DNA of 38,704 bases, taken from Planctomycetota bacterium (lineage in GTDB: Bacteria; Planctomycetota; UBA1135; UBA2386). Shown one piece after another: positions 1 through 8,168 of this stretch (positions within the stretch are counted from its first letter, which is position 1; every line of letters starts with the position of its first letter). The position numbers and the translations under genes are program-made. The stretch spans positions 1 to 38,704 of the forward strand of contig JAEUHQ010000104.1 in assembly GCA_016794565.1 (NCBI GenBank). Direction: 5' to 3'. The notes under the pieces are model-generated. The model worked only from the letters and a program-made list of their open reading frames with translations. It was not told the DNA's origin and did not search any database.

Positions 1-1
1 C

Positions 2-604
2 CGCAACGAGGAGTTCCTCGCGGTCGACGCGTGCGCGTCGTGCCACAACCAGCACGGCACGACCGACCAGTGGCGCGCGAGCCACTACGCGAAGCTCGGC
101 GTCGACTGTTCGTCGTGCCACATGCCCGAGGTCTCGCGGCAACGTGCGGACAAGAGTGCACGCATGGGCCGCGACCACGTCTTCCGCGGCTGCCACGACG
201 ACGCCACTTTGAGGAAGGCGGGCAAGTTCGAAGTCGCGCGCGACGGCGGCGATCTCGTGCTCTCGCTGACGAACGTCGGCGCCGGACACAACTTCCCGAC
301 GGAGGAGCGCCACCGCGCAGTCGACATGACCTACCGCTTCGTCACCGCGGCGGGACCCGGCGAGTGGCAGCGCGCGTGGCGCTTCCGCATGCCGTACCGC
401 GACGAGATGGAGCCGATCAACCCGGGCAACGCTCCGGCCGAGAACACGCAGCTGCCCGCCGGCGGGACGAAGAGCGTGCGCGTCCCGATTCCCGCGGCCA
501 CCGTTCGTGCCGAGACTCGTCTCTGGTACCGGTTGCAGCCGTTCGCCGTCGACGGCGACAAGTACAGCACGATCCTCGAAGAGCGGACCGTGGAGGTGCG
601 ATGA
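2..604 (+). CDS. Multihaem cytochrome c, C-terminal part (5' truncated)
   Basis: The reading frame is open from the first bases of the window, so the start lies upstream. Two c-type haem motifs are visible, CASCH (bases 32-46) and CSSCH (107-121), followed by an FRGCHDD segment that has no CxxCH and probably supplies a distal His ligand. A GAGHNFPTEERHR segment then leads into a beta-rich C-terminal domain of about 100 residues. The AGHxFPT segment followed by a beta domain is typical of periplasmic multihaem cytochromes related to the cytochrome c554/NapC-type electron carriers. The role is presumably electron transfer outside the cytoplasmic membrane; the redox partner is unknown. Its TGA stop overlaps the ATG of the next gene (ATGA), so the two are translationally coupled. 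Haem number and family cannot be settled without the missing N-terminus. Confidence 0.85.
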   Translation, partial: RNEEFLAVDACASCHNQHGTTDQWRASHYAKLGVDCSSCHMPEVSRQRADKSARMGRDHVFRGCHDDATLRKAGKFEVARDGGDLVLSLTNVGAGHNFPTEERHRAVDMTYRFVTAAGPGEWQRAWRFRMPYRDEMEPINPGNAPAENTQLPAGGTKSVRVPIPAATVRAETRLWYRLQPFAVDGDKYSTILEERTVEVR

Positions 605-1854
605 ACCGCTCGCGCCGCACGACTGCAGCGCTCCTGGCCGCGCTCGCCGCCGCTTGTGCCCGCGGTCCCGCCGACACCGCCCGGTCCCTGCCGCTGCCGC
701 CGATTGCGCTGCGGCCGCTCCAGGGCGAGCTGACCGCGCTCGGCAAGACGATGCCGCAGGTGCCGGCCGAGGCCGCGAACGAACTCCGAGACCTGGCCGA
801 CATCGCGCTGCACATCGTCGAAGCCGATTCGCGCACGAGCACACACGCGGAGCGGGCACTGCTCGAACACCCGTTCGCGTGGTCGGTGCTCGAACCCGCG
901 CTGGACCACGCCGACGTCGCGGTGCGCAAGCGGGCTGCCTGGCTCGCGGGACGCACCGGCCAGTCGATCCTGGTCGTGCCGCTTCTGCTGCGCCTCAAGT
1001 ACGAACTCGACTCCGACGCGATCCTGTGGGCCGCGGACGCACTGCAGCGCCTCGGCAACGACGCCGGGTTGTCGTGGCTCGAGGCGGCGATGGGCGTCGC
1101 GGCGACCGCACAGCAGGCGGGCACGATGGCCATCGAGATCTGCCGCGAGCGGGGCGTGCCGCTCGGTGAGTCGCCGACGTACGACGAGCTGCGGGCGCAT
1201 TTGCGCACGCTCCTCGCCGCATGGCTGCAGACGGGCCTGGGATCGCGGCCGGGCACGGCCCCGCCCGATCCCGTGCAACTCGACGCGCGGCTCGCGATCC
1301 ACCTTTCGACGACGCAGGGCACGCAGCTCCGGCCGGTCGACGACGCCCGCTTCGTGCTGACGCGCGCGGGCATGCTCGGCGTTCCGCTGATGACTCGTGC
1401 CCTCGGTGCAGAGGAGAACTACCTCCGCACGATGGCCCTCCAGGTGCTCGCCGACCTGCGCAGTCCGGCGCACTCGGCGAGCGGCGCCGTACTGGCGCTG
1501 CTCGGCGACCCGTTCACGGCGTCGTACGCCGTGCGCACGCTCGGCGAGATCGGCGCTGCAGAAGCGATCCCGCACCTGCGCGCCCGCCTCGCGAGTCCCG
1601 ACACCGAGATCCGCGCGGCCGTTCCGCCGGCGCTCGGGCTGCTCGGCGATCGCGCCAGCGCCGAGGCGCTGCGGAAGAGCCTGCGAGACTCGAACGAAGT
1701 GCTCGACGTCCGCGTCAACGCGGCGTTCGGCCTTCTCTGCCTGGGGCCGGACCACGATGCGGAGGCGTTCCTCGCCGAGCGCGAACAGAAGGCCGACTAC
1801 CACGCGCCGACGCTGGTGCGGCTGCGCGAACGGCTCGCCCTGTTGCGGCACTGA
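601..1854 (+). CDS. HEAT-repeat lipoprotein
   Basis: A 417-residue protein starting at the ATG that overlaps the preceding cytochrome stop (ATGA). The N-terminus MNRSRRTTAALLAALAAAC is a lipoprotein signal peptide with the lipidated Cys at residue 19. The rest is mostly alpha-helical, with HEAT/PBS-lyase-type repeats: a segment around residues 95-130 (VAVRKRAAWLAGRTG) and a longer array from about residue 270 to the end (EENYLRTMALQVLADL, AVRTLGEIGAAEAIPHLRARL, EIRAAVPPALGLLGD, VRVNAAFGLLCLG). HEAT repeats form scaffolds for protein binding. Translational coupling suggests it works with the multihaem cytochrome, perhaps as a membrane-anchored docking or assembly factor; that role is inference. 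The same frame is open upstream to base 31, but that stretch shadows the cytochrome. Confidence 0.85.
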   Translation: MNRSRRTTAALLAALAAACARGPADTARSLPLPPIALRPLQGELTALGKTMPQVPAEAANELRDLADIALHIVEADSRTSTHAERALLEHPFAWSVLEPALDHADVAVRKRAAWLAGRTGQSILVVPLLLRLKYELDSDAILWAADALQRLGNDAGLSWLEAAMGVAATAQQAGTMAIEICRERGVPLGESPTYDELRAHLRTLLAAWLQTGLGSRPGTAPPDPVQLDARLAIHLSTTQGTQLRPVDDARFVLTRAGMLGVPLMTRALGAEENYLRTMALQVLADLRSPAHSASGAVLALLGDPFTASYAVRTLGEIGAAEAIPHLRARLASPDTEIRAAVPPALGLLGDRASAEALRKSLRDSNEVLDVRVNAAFGLLCLGPDHDAEAFLAEREQKADYHAPTLVRLRERLALLRH

Positions 1855-1899
1855 CGGCTGCGTCACGGTCTGCTGCGGCACGGATTCGGCGCGGCGCCA

Positions 1900-2310
1900 T
1901 CATGCGACTCCGGTCGCGTCGTTCGGCGATCCGAGCCACGCGAGGATCGCTCGGTTGCAGAACGGCTTGCCGAGTGCCGCGGCGCCGAGCGCGCGAATCC
2001 GTTCGCGATGGCCGTCGAGCCACGCGGAGATGACGAGAACGGGAACGTCCGGCCGTGCGGCCCGCGCGGCACGGACGACCTGCACGCCGTCGGCGCCGGG
2101 CAGCCGGAGGTCCGTGATGACCGCGTCGAAGCGTCGCGACGCCAGGATCGCGATCGCGTCGCCACCGTCGCCGGTCTGCACGACCTCGTAGCCGGAGTCG
2201 GCAAGGTCGTCGCGAAGCGTCACGGCGATCGTCGGCTCGTCTTCGACGAGCAGTACGATGGGCCGCAGCGTGCGTCCGGCCGACTGGGTGGTCGCGGCCG
2301 AGAGCGTCAC
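1900..2310 (-). CDS. Stand-alone response regulator receiver protein
   Basis: A single CheY-like receiver domain with no output domain. With the GTG start at 2310 the protein has 136 residues. Acidic pocket E23/D24 (LVEDEP), phospho-acceptor D67 (VITDLRLPG), switch residue S95 (VISAW) and K115 (LGKPF) are all present, so phosphorylation should be possible. No ATG lies near the domain edge. The GTG has a GGAGG about 9 nt upstream and leaves a short leader before the first beta strand, so it is preferred. The frame stays open upstream to 2625, but that part has no recognisable domain. No histidine kinase lies nearby, so the partner must be elsewhere. A single-domain regulator of this kind may act in a phosphorelay or on motility. 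The start codon is the weak point. Confidence 0.8.
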   Translation of the reverse strand: MTLSAATTQSAGRTLRPIVLLVEDEPTIAVTLRDDLADSGYEVVQTGDGGDAIAILASRRFDAVITDLRLPGADGVQVVRAARAARPDVPVLVISAWLDGHRERIRALGAAALGKPFCNRAILAWLGSPNDATGVA

Positions 2311-2644
2311 CGCCGTGCGCCTCCGGCCCGCGAAGAAAGGAGACTCGCACGGCGGACATCGCGGCACGCCCCCCCGTCGGCGCCCGCGACCAAAGGCTCC
2401 ACAGCATCCAGATGGTCTGGAACCGCGCGACAGGTCTTGCTGCGACGCCCGCGCGTGCGAGTCGAGTGCGCCGGCGCCACGAACGGACCGCGGCCACCGC
2501 AAATTCGGCTCTGGTCCGGGCGCAGCGACGGCGTGCTCATGCCGCACGAGAGGCAACGCGCGTGCCACGGCAGGCCACCGGGCCGGGGCGCAGGGTGTCA
2601 CGTTCCGACGACGCCGCGCCGGCAAACGTCACCGCGGCTCCACT
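2311..2644. other. 334-bp stretch without a recognisable gene
   Basis: This lies between the response regulator start and the end of the DUF2167 reading frame. Reading frames here are short, arginine-rich and resemble no family known to me. I saw no RNA gene and no strong hairpin. It probably holds the promoter of the response regulator. Confidence 0.4.
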
Positions 2645-2818
2645 TCACGACGCGGCAGGCTGCTCCTTCTTCTTGCGACCGAACAGGCGCCCGATCCCGA
2701 CCCCGATCAGGACCACGCCGGCGAGGATCGGCTTGATGAAGGCCTTCAGCAGGAGCGCCAGCTTCGCGAACAGACCGACCTTCAGCGCAACCTTGCCGGC
2801 GATCAGGCCGCCGATGCC
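2645..2818 (-). other. C-terminal remnant of the DUF2167 gene beyond an in-frame TAG
   Basis: Directly after the amber codon at 2819-2821 the same frame continues for 57 sense codons to a TGA at 2645-2647. The translation starts GIGGLIAGKVALKVGLFAK and ends in a basic, hydrophilic FGRKKK tail. This is a glycine-rich hydrophobic segment plus a basic tail, the usual membrane anchor of DUF2167 proteins. The stop sits where the family normally has Tyr (AAY-GIG), so one base change (TAC to TAG, base 2819) explains it. If readthrough does not occur, this segment is not made. Confidence 0.7.
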
Positions 2819-3532
2819 CTAGGCCGCGACCTTGTCGTACGCGGGGTCGAAGTTCTCGTAGCGCTGGCCGTCGACGAACTCCGTCACTTCGAGCAGGTTC
2901 TTGCTGTGCTTCGCGACGAGGTCGAGCTGCTCGATGCCGCCGACGCCGTTCACGACGAGATGGCCGGCGCGACCGAGCACGCGCACGTTGTAGTTCAGGG
3001 TGAGTCCGTCGCTGCCTTCGAACTGCAGCTTCTCCGCCCAGTACAGCTTGTGCTGCGCCTTGTCGTAGTGCGGCGGCTCGGCCCATCCGACGAGCTCGAC
3101 TCCGCCTTCACCGAGCTTCTTGCGAGCCGCGCTCTGCTCCCGCGCCGATGCCTTCATGTCGGCGAGCAGATCGTCGTAGTCGGGCGCTTCGTCGTCGGCG
3201 ACGTGCCCCTCCTCGGCATAGCTGTAGACGGCGAACGTGTTCGACTCGAGGAAGTCCGGCGGGATCGCGACGCCGAGAATCGAGGCGTCGGGGTGGTTGC
3301 CGAGATCCTTCAGGAACTGCCGCCCCTTGGCGGCGGGCAGGAACACCCAACCGTCACCGAGCTTCAGCTCGGCGACCGTGCCGACCTTGGCGATGCCTTC
3401 GACCGGCGCGTATCTGGCGAGGGCGTCCTTGGGGGTCGCGGGCAGGCCCGCGTCGGCCTGGCCGGGAACGAGCCCGACGGTGAGGAAGAAGGCGGCGGAG
3501 AACAGGCACGGACCAGTGGACGAGCGCGGCAT
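2819..3532 (-). CDS. DUF2167 protein, truncated by an in-frame amber codon
   Basis: A 237-residue product. DUF2167 proteins are exported, predicted membrane-anchored proteins of unknown function. The ATG at 3532 is chosen because it begins a signal peptide (MPRSSTGPC, a hydrophobic stretch, then a QADA cleavage region) and has a GGGAAG about 9 nt upstream; an upstream in-frame start at 3574 would only add a polar extension. Conserved DUF2167-type segments include GVAIPPDFLESNTFAVYSY, DYDDLLADMK and LNYNVRVLGRAGHL. The protein stops at DKVAA, just before the C-terminal membrane anchor, whose reading frame is intact further on (2645-2818). The likely result is a secreted, unanchored protein or a recent pseudogene; a sequencing error is also possible. 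It is divergently arranged with the sigma-membrane fusion gene at 3666. Confidence 0.8.
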   Translation of the reverse strand: MPRSSTGPCLFSAAFFLTVGLVPGQADAGLPATPKDALARYAPVEGIAKVGTVAELKLGDGWVFLPAAKGRQFLKDLGNHPDASILGVAIPPDFLESNTFAVYSYAEEGHVADDEAPDYDDLLADMKASAREQSAARKKLGEGGVELVGWAEPPHYDKAQHKLYWAEKLQFEGSDGLTLNYNVRVLGRAGHLVVNGVGGIEQLDLVAKHSKNLLEVTEFVDGQRYENFDPAYDKVAA

Positions 3533-3612
3533 GGTGTCTTCCCTTCGAAGATGGGCGGGCGTTGTAGCCGGCATCGGCCACGGCGGCCATCCGCGGCACG
3601 GCCGGTCGCGGA

Positions 3613-3627
3613 GGATTCACGGAATCC
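3613..3627. promoter_or_regulatory. Perfect inverted repeat, operator-like
   Basis: GGATTC-ACG-GAATCC is a perfect 6-3-6 inverted repeat in the 133-bp divergent gap between the DUF2167 gene and the ECF sigma fusion gene. Its size and position fit a dimeric regulator site. The bound protein is unknown. Confidence 0.45.
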
Positions 3628-3637
3628 CCGAGGGTCC

Positions 3638-3660
3638 GGGTAGGTTCTCGACACCTACCC
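3638..3660 (+). promoter_or_regulatory. Hairpin just upstream of the sigma fusion start
   Basis: GGGTAGG and CCTACCC form a perfect 7-bp stem around a 9-nt loop, ending 5 nt before the ATG at 3666. If transcribed it would sit in the ribosome binding region and could limit translation; as DNA it could be a second operator. A TAGGTT box (3641-3646) overlaps its first arm. Confidence 0.45.
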
Positions 3661-3665
3661 GCACG

Positions 3666-5780
3666 ATGACCGATCCCGCCCCGCTTGCCCCGGAGCTCGA
3701 GCGCTGGATCGCGGCATTCCGCGGCCCGCTGATCGGATATCTCGCGTCGCGCGGGGCGTCGTTCCGCGAAGCCGAGGAACTGGCGATGGACACGTTCGCG
3801 GAGGCGTGGGTCGGTCGCGACCGTCGGCGGGCGCCGATCGACGACCTCGATGCGATCGGCGGCTGGCTGCGCGGGATCGCGAACAATCTGCTGCTCGCGT
3901 TCCGCCGGCGGCGCCTGCGCGCCAACACGGCATTCGAAGACGAGCCGGCAGCCCGGCAGGTCGAGCCCGACGAGCGCCACGACGCACTGCGCGCCGCGTT
4001 CGCGAAACTGCCGCCCGAGATGCAGGAGATCCTGCGCATGCACTACCTCGAATCGACGAGCGCCGCCGAGGTCGCCGCACTGCTCGGCGTCACGCGGAAG
4101 GCGGTCGAAGGTCGTCTCTACCAGGCGCGCCGGTCGCTGCGCGAACACGCCGAACGCGCGCTCCGCGCGGGAGCGAACCACCGCCGCCCCGATGCGGCGG
4201 CGTTCGCGCACGGCATCGCGTCCCGCCTGAAGGACCGCAGCAGCGGCAACGACGAAGCCGCGGCCCCGGTGCGCCGGGCCGCCGGCCAGTTGCCACTCGA
4301 CGCCGCGGTGCTCGGCGCCGCGAAGGGCACGCTCGCGTCGTGGCCGATGTGGCTCCTGTCCCTCGTCGGCGCAGCGTTCGTCGGCGCGTTCCAGGCGCTG
4401 CGCACGACCCTGTCGGACCGGCCGGCCGCACAGACGCCGCTCGGTCGCGCCTGGTCGGAGCGCTCGTACGTGATGGTCGGGTCGTTCCTGACGGCGGGCA
4501 TCGTCGTCGCCGCCTTGACGGGAATGTCGATCTGGTGGCTCGCCGACGCACTGCTGCTGGTTCTCACGGCGTCGATGGTCCTGCTGGTGCTCGGCGTGCG
4601 CCGGCACGCCGCCGGACACGGCGTCGATCGGACCGCCGTCGCGATGATCGCCCTCGGCGCCCTCGAAGCGGTGGCGATCCTGGCCCTGTTCTGGCTCCAC
4701 GAAGACAGCGTGTTCGCGGGCGGCGCACGGTGGCAGACCGGGACGCTCGTGGTGCTGTCAGCGGGCATCCTGGCGCTGGTCCCGCTGACGAAGCACGCAG
4801 CGTTCGGTGCGCTGCTGACTCTCGCCATCGTGCTCGTTCCGTCCTTCCTGCTCCGTGTCGCGCGCCCGATGACCGTCGACGACCTCGTGGAGTTCGTCGC
4901 GGCGAGCACACCCGCCTCGCCGGCACCGACGCTGCTCACGCTCGCCGACGCCGTCGCGGAACTGCAGCAGAGCGGTCGCGCCGTCACTCTGCCCACCGCG
5001 ATCGACGAGGCTCTCGTCGCGGCACGCGACGACGATCCGCCGAACGCGTTCGCGCTCAGCGCCGAGGCGCGGCTCGACCGCATCGACGACGCGACGTGGC
5101 GGCGCCTCGCGGAGCGGCCGGTGCACGCGTTCGCCCTCGATCGCCTCCTGCGCGAAACGAGCCCGCTGCAACCGTACGCGTTCCAGGACTACGAAGCGGC
5201 GATGCTCGTCGCGGTCCGCGACCTCGACGACGCCGCGAAGGATCGGCTGGCCGAGCGCCTCGTCGCCGGACTCGCCGACGCGCCGATGCCCCTCGAGGCG
5301 TGGGCCGTCGCGATGCGCTGGCTCGATCGCATCGGCCGTCCCGAGGCTCTCACGGCTCGCAAGGGCGAACTCGACCGCTTGCTCGTGCGCCACCAGTTCC
5401 TCGGGCAGGCGACCCCGGGCGGCTTCTCGGCGACGCTCGACGTCCCGCACAGCAACCTCGGGGCGACGTCGGCCGCGGTCGCGCTGATGGGCCGCTTCGG
5501 AGCGCCCGCCGGCGTCGACCTGCACACGCTGCACGACCACCTTCGCAGAACCGCGCGCCTGCTCGCGTGGGACCCGGAGACGGGCCGGCAGCACGCGGCC
5601 GGCCCGTTCGTCGACCTGCGACGTTTCGAACGCAGCATCGGCGAGCCGGCGCGCTCGCTCCCGCGCCTGCTCGTGGACGAACGCAACTTCGTCGCGATGA
5701 CGGCCCTCGTGCTGCTGTGCATCTACGCAGCGTGGGCGTCGCCGCGGCCGATGCCGCCGCTCGCCGGTGCGCTGCCGTGA
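3666..5780 (+). CDS. ECF sigma factor fused to a multi-pass membrane domain
   Basis: A 704-residue protein. Residues about 10-85 are sigma region 2 (FREAEELAMDTFAEAWV, GGWLRGIANNLLLAFRRRR), and about 105-165 are sigma region 4 (LPPEMQEILRMHYLESTSAAEVAALLGVTRKAVEGRLYQ, split here by helix-turn-helix). After a linker come hydrophobic segments near residues 226-245, 268-310, 325-344 and 360-398, giving about six membrane helices. A long soluble part (about 400-675) follows, then a final hydrophobic helix near 678-693. The soluble part is helical, with a DVPHSNLGATSAAVALMGRFG segment faintly like alpha/alpha-toroid repeats. Ordinary ECF factors have about 200 residues and a separate anti-sigma factor. 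Here a membrane-tethered sigma domain may sense a signal in cis. No anti-sigma gene is adjacent. Paired inverted repeats lie just upstream. Confidence 0.88.
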   Translation: MTDPAPLAPELERWIAAFRGPLIGYLASRGASFREAEELAMDTFAEAWVGRDRRRAPIDDLDAIGGWLRGIANNLLLAFRRRRLRANTAFEDEPAARQVEPDERHDALRAAFAKLPPEMQEILRMHYLESTSAAEVAALLGVTRKAVEGRLYQARRSLREHAERALRAGANHRRPDAAAFAHGIASRLKDRSSGNDEAAAPVRRAAGQLPLDAAVLGAAKGTLASWPMWLLSLVGAAFVGAFQALRTTLSDRPAAQTPLGRAWSERSYVMVGSFLTAGIVVAALTGMSIWWLADALLLVLTASMVLLVLGVRRHAAGHGVDRTAVAMIALGALEAVAILALFWLHEDSVFAGGARWQTGTLVVLSAGILALVPLTKHAAFGALLTLAIVLVPSFLLRVARPMTVDDLVEFVAASTPASPAPTLLTLADAVAELQQSGRAVTLPTAIDEALVAARDDDPPNAFALSAEARLDRIDDATWRRLAERPVHAFALDRLLRETSPLQPYAFQDYEAAMLVAVRDLDDAAKDRLAERLVAGLADAPMPLEAWAVAMRWLDRIGRPEALTARKGELDRLLVRHQFLGQATPGGFSATLDVPHSNLGATSAAVALMGRFGAPAGVDLHTLHDHLRRTARLLAWDPETGRQHAAGPFVDLRRFERSIGEPARSLPRLLVDERNFVAMTALVLLCIYAAWASPRPMPPLAGALP

Positions 5781-5793
5781 TCGCGGGCGACGT

Positions 5794-7395
5794 TCAGGCG
5801 AAGAAATCGTTGCCCTTGTCGTCGACGACGAGGAACGCGGGGAAGTCCTTCACCTCGATCTTCCAGACCGACTCCATGCCGAGGTCCGCGTAGTCGAGGA
5901 CCTCGACCTTCGTGATCGAGTCCTGCGCGAGGATCGCGGCAGGGCCGCCGATCGAGCCGAGGTAGAAACCCGTGTACTTCTTGCACGCCTCGGTGACGGC
6001 CTTGCTGCGGTTGCCTTTCGCGAGCATGACGAACGAACCGCCGGCCTGCTGGAACGCGTCGACGTAGGCGTCCATGCGACCGGCGGTCGTCGGCCCGAAC
6101 GACCCGCTCGCCATGCCCTTCGGGGTCTTCGCGGGCCCCGCGTAGTAGACGACGTGGTCCTTCATGTACTGCGGCAGGCCCTGGCGCTGGTCGAGCCGCT
6201 CCTTCATTCGCGCGTGGGCGATGTCGCGTGCGACCACCATCGGGCCGGAGAGGGCGAAGCGCGTCCGGATCGGGTACTTGCCGAGTGTCGTGCGGATCTC
6301 GCTCATCGGCCGGCGCAGATCGATCTTCACGACGTCACCGGCGAGCGCGCCCTCGTCCACCTCGGGCAGGAAGCGCGCCGGATTGGTCTCGAGCTGCTCG
6401 AGGAACACGCCGTCCGCGGTGATCTTGCCCTTGGCCTGCCGATCCGCGCTGCACGAGACGCCGATGCCGATCGGACACGACGCACCGTGCCGCGGCAGCC
6501 GGATCACCCGCACGTCGTGGCAGAAGTACTTGCCGCCGAACTGCGCGCCGATGCCGTTCTTCCGCGTGATCGCGAGCACCTGCTGCTCGAGTTCGAGATC
6601 ACGGAACGCGCGTCCCTTGGCATTGCCCGTGGTCGGCAGCGCATCGAGGTGGCGCGCACTGGCGAGCTTCACGACCTTCAGCGTGAACTCGGCGGACATG
6701 CCGCCGATCACGATCGCGAGGTGGTACGGGGGGCACGCGGCGGTGCCGAGCTTGCGCGTCTCCTTGTCGATCCACGCGAGCAGCGATTTCGGATTGAGCA
6801 GCGCCTTCGTCTCCTGGAACAGGAACGTCTTGTTCGCCGAACCGCCGCCCTTCGTCAGGAACAGGAAGCGATAGGCAGCGCCCTGGTCGGCGTAGATCTC
6901 GATCTGCGCCGGCAGGTTGTCCCCGGTGTTCTTCTCCTCGTACATCGTGAGTGGCGCCATCTGCGAGTAGCGCAGGTTCGTCTCGGTGAACGTGCGCTGC
7001 ACCCCCTCACTGAGCGCGGCTTCGTCGTCGCCGGTGGTCCACACGTCCTGGCCCTTCTTCCCGATCACGATCGCCGTTCCGGTGTCCTGGCAGCTCGGCA
7101 GGACCATGCCGGCGGAGACGTTCGCGTTCTTCAGGAGCTGCAGCGCGACGAAGCGGTCGTTCGCCGAGGCTTCGGGATCCTCCAGGATCTCACGCAGCTG
7201 CTGCAGGTGCCCCGGCCGGAACAGGTGGCTGATGTCGCGGATCGCTGCGAACGTCAGCAGCTTCAGCGCCTCCGGTTCGACCTGCAGCACCCGCCGCCCC
7301 GCGACGTCGATCGTGCGCACGTGGTCCTTCGTCAGCAGGCGGTACGGCGTCTCGTCGGCGCCGAGTTCGAAGATCGGCTGGAACTGGAACGGCAT
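5794..7395 (-). CDS. fumA: Fumarate hydratase, class I (iron-sulphur)
   Basis: A 533-residue protein covering the full length of two-domain class I fumarases (about 550). It interconverts fumarate and malate in the TCA cycle in the cytoplasm, using an oxygen-sensitive [4Fe-4S] cluster. The three cluster cysteines are visible: C102 (SCQDTGT), C221 (CPPYH) and C315 (VSCSADR), spaced as in E. coli FumA. The C-terminal domain shows [14 protein letters not shown] and [10 protein letters not shown], typical of the beta part. It lies 63 bp downstream of the RRM gene on the same strand and converges with the sigma fusion gene, 13 bp from its stop. No strong ribosome site precedes the ATG. Confidence 0.95.
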   Translation of the reverse strand: MPFQFQPIFELGADETPYRLLTKDHVRTIDVAGRRVLQVEPEALKLLTFAAIRDISHLFRPGHLQQLREILEDPEASANDRFVALQLLKNANVSAGMVLPSCQDTGTAIVIGKKGQDVWTTGDDEAALSEGVQRTFTETNLRYSQMAPLTMYEEKNTGDNLPAQIEIYADQGAAYRFLFLTKGGGSANKTFLFQETKALLNPKSLLAWIDKETRKLGTAACPPYHLAIVIGGMSAEFTLKVVKLASARHLDALPTTGNAKGRAFRDLELEQQVLAITRKNGIGAQFGGKYFCHDVRVIRLPRHGASCPIGIGVSCSADRQAKGKITADGVFLEQLETNPARFLPEVDEGALAGDVVKIDLRRPMSEIRTTLGKYPIRTRFALSGPMVVARDIAHARMKERLDQRQGLPQYMKDHVVYYAGPAKTPKGMASGSFGPTTAGRMDAYVDAFQQAGGSFVMLAKGNRSKAVTEACKKYTGFYLGSIGGPAAILAQDSITKVEVLDYADLGMESVWKIEVKDFPAFLVVDDKGNDFFA

Positions 7396-7458
7396 CCGCG
7401 CAGCTTCGCGCGGCGGCGGAGGCGAGTCCAGGCCGCGCGGGCGCCCGCGCCGGACCGC

Positions 7459-7959
7459 CTACTCTTCGTCGTCGTCGAAACGGCTGGCGCCGCGACGACC
7501 GCGGAAGCTGTCGCCGCTGTCGTCGTGCATGCGGCGCGGTGCCTGACGCCGTTGCTCGCGTTCGCGCTCGTGCTTCGGCTTCGCGTCGGGTCCGAACCGG
7601 TTGCGGGAGCCGTCCCCGTCGGGGCGCGGACCCGGACCGGCCGGGCGCGGGCCGTCGGAAGGACCCCGCGGCGGACCGCCGGGACCACGCGGCCCCGGGC
7701 CGCCCGGGCGCCGTTCTTCGGCCTCGGTCACGCGGAGCTGGCGGGTGCCGAACAGCGTGCCGTCCATCGTCGCGATCGCCAGCTTGGCCTGCTCGTCCGT
7801 CGCCATTTCGACGAACGCGAAGCCGCGCGGACGCTGGGTCTCGCGATCGAGGACGATGTGCACGCGTTCGACGATCCGACCATCCTTGCTGAACGCGGCG
7901 CGCAAGCCCGCCTCGTCCGCGTCGTAGGGGAGGTTGCCGACGTAGAGTCTCTTGCCCAT
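7459..7959 (-). CDS. RRM-type RNA-binding protein
   Basis: A 166-residue protein with one N-terminal RNA recognition motif (residues about 3-80). RNP2 is LYVGNL and RNP1 is RGFAFVEM. Such small RRM proteins, related to cyanobacterial Rbp proteins, bind RNA and often act in cold or general stress adaptation. The remainder is low complexity: a proline/glycine-rich stretch (GGPGPRGPGGPPRGP), a charged KHERERE segment and an acidic FDDDEE end, so probably disordered. The ATG at 7959 has an AGAGGAAG ribosome site (7970-7977) about 10 nt upstream, which decides the start. The stop is TAG. It is divergent from msrA and may be cotranscribed with the fumarase gene. Confidence 0.9.
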   Translation of the reverse strand: MGKRLYVGNLPYDADEAGLRAAFSKDGRIVERVHIVLDRETQRPRGFAFVEMATDEQAKLAIATMDGTLFGTRQLRVTEAEERRPGGPGPRGPGGPPRGPSDGPRPAGPGPRPDGDGSRNRFGPDAKPKHEREREQRRQAPRRMHDDSGDSFRGRRGASRFDDDEE

Positions 7960-8154
7960 TCGAGTGTGACTTCCTCTCGCGAATCGCATGAGCGCTGCGC
8001 CCGCCATCGAGGAAGCCGCCTGATCGAGGAGAGAGACCAGCGGGGCGCAGTCATCCGGTCGTTGCCCGGGTGAACGGGCCGGATGATACAAACCGAGGCT
8101 CCGGCCGGAAGCGCCCGCCGCGACTTTCCCCCTGGGCGTTCCGGCTGCACGACC

Positions 8155-8160
8155 TAACCT
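8155..8160 (+). promoter_or_regulatory. Probable -10 box of msrA
   Basis: TAACCT, 8 nt before the msrA ATG, matches the TAnnnT box seen before several other genes in this window. A transcript from it would have almost no leader. Confidence 0.4.
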
Positions 8161-8168
8161 CGGCCCCC

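Noticed and set aside
331..1881. Long minus-strand reading frame (516 codons) opposite the cytochrome and HEAT lipoprotein genes
   Set aside because: It is Arg/Gln-rich with no domain and lies antisense to two recognisable genes. In such GC-rich DNA long shadow frames are expected.
2307..2540. Small minus-strand frame of 77 codons before the response regulator
   Set aside because: Arg-rich, no recognisable motif, no ribosome site; more likely non-coding leader.
2819..2821. Selenocysteine or pyrrolysine insertion at the DUF2167 stop
   Set aside because: Selenocysteine uses TGA, not TAG. Pyrrolysine is possible in principle, but the family has Tyr here and other genes in the window end normally in TAG.
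3354..4700. Minus-strand frame of 448 codons opposite the sigma fusion
   Set aside because: Arg/His-rich shadow with no homology visible; the plus-strand sigma factor is unambiguous.
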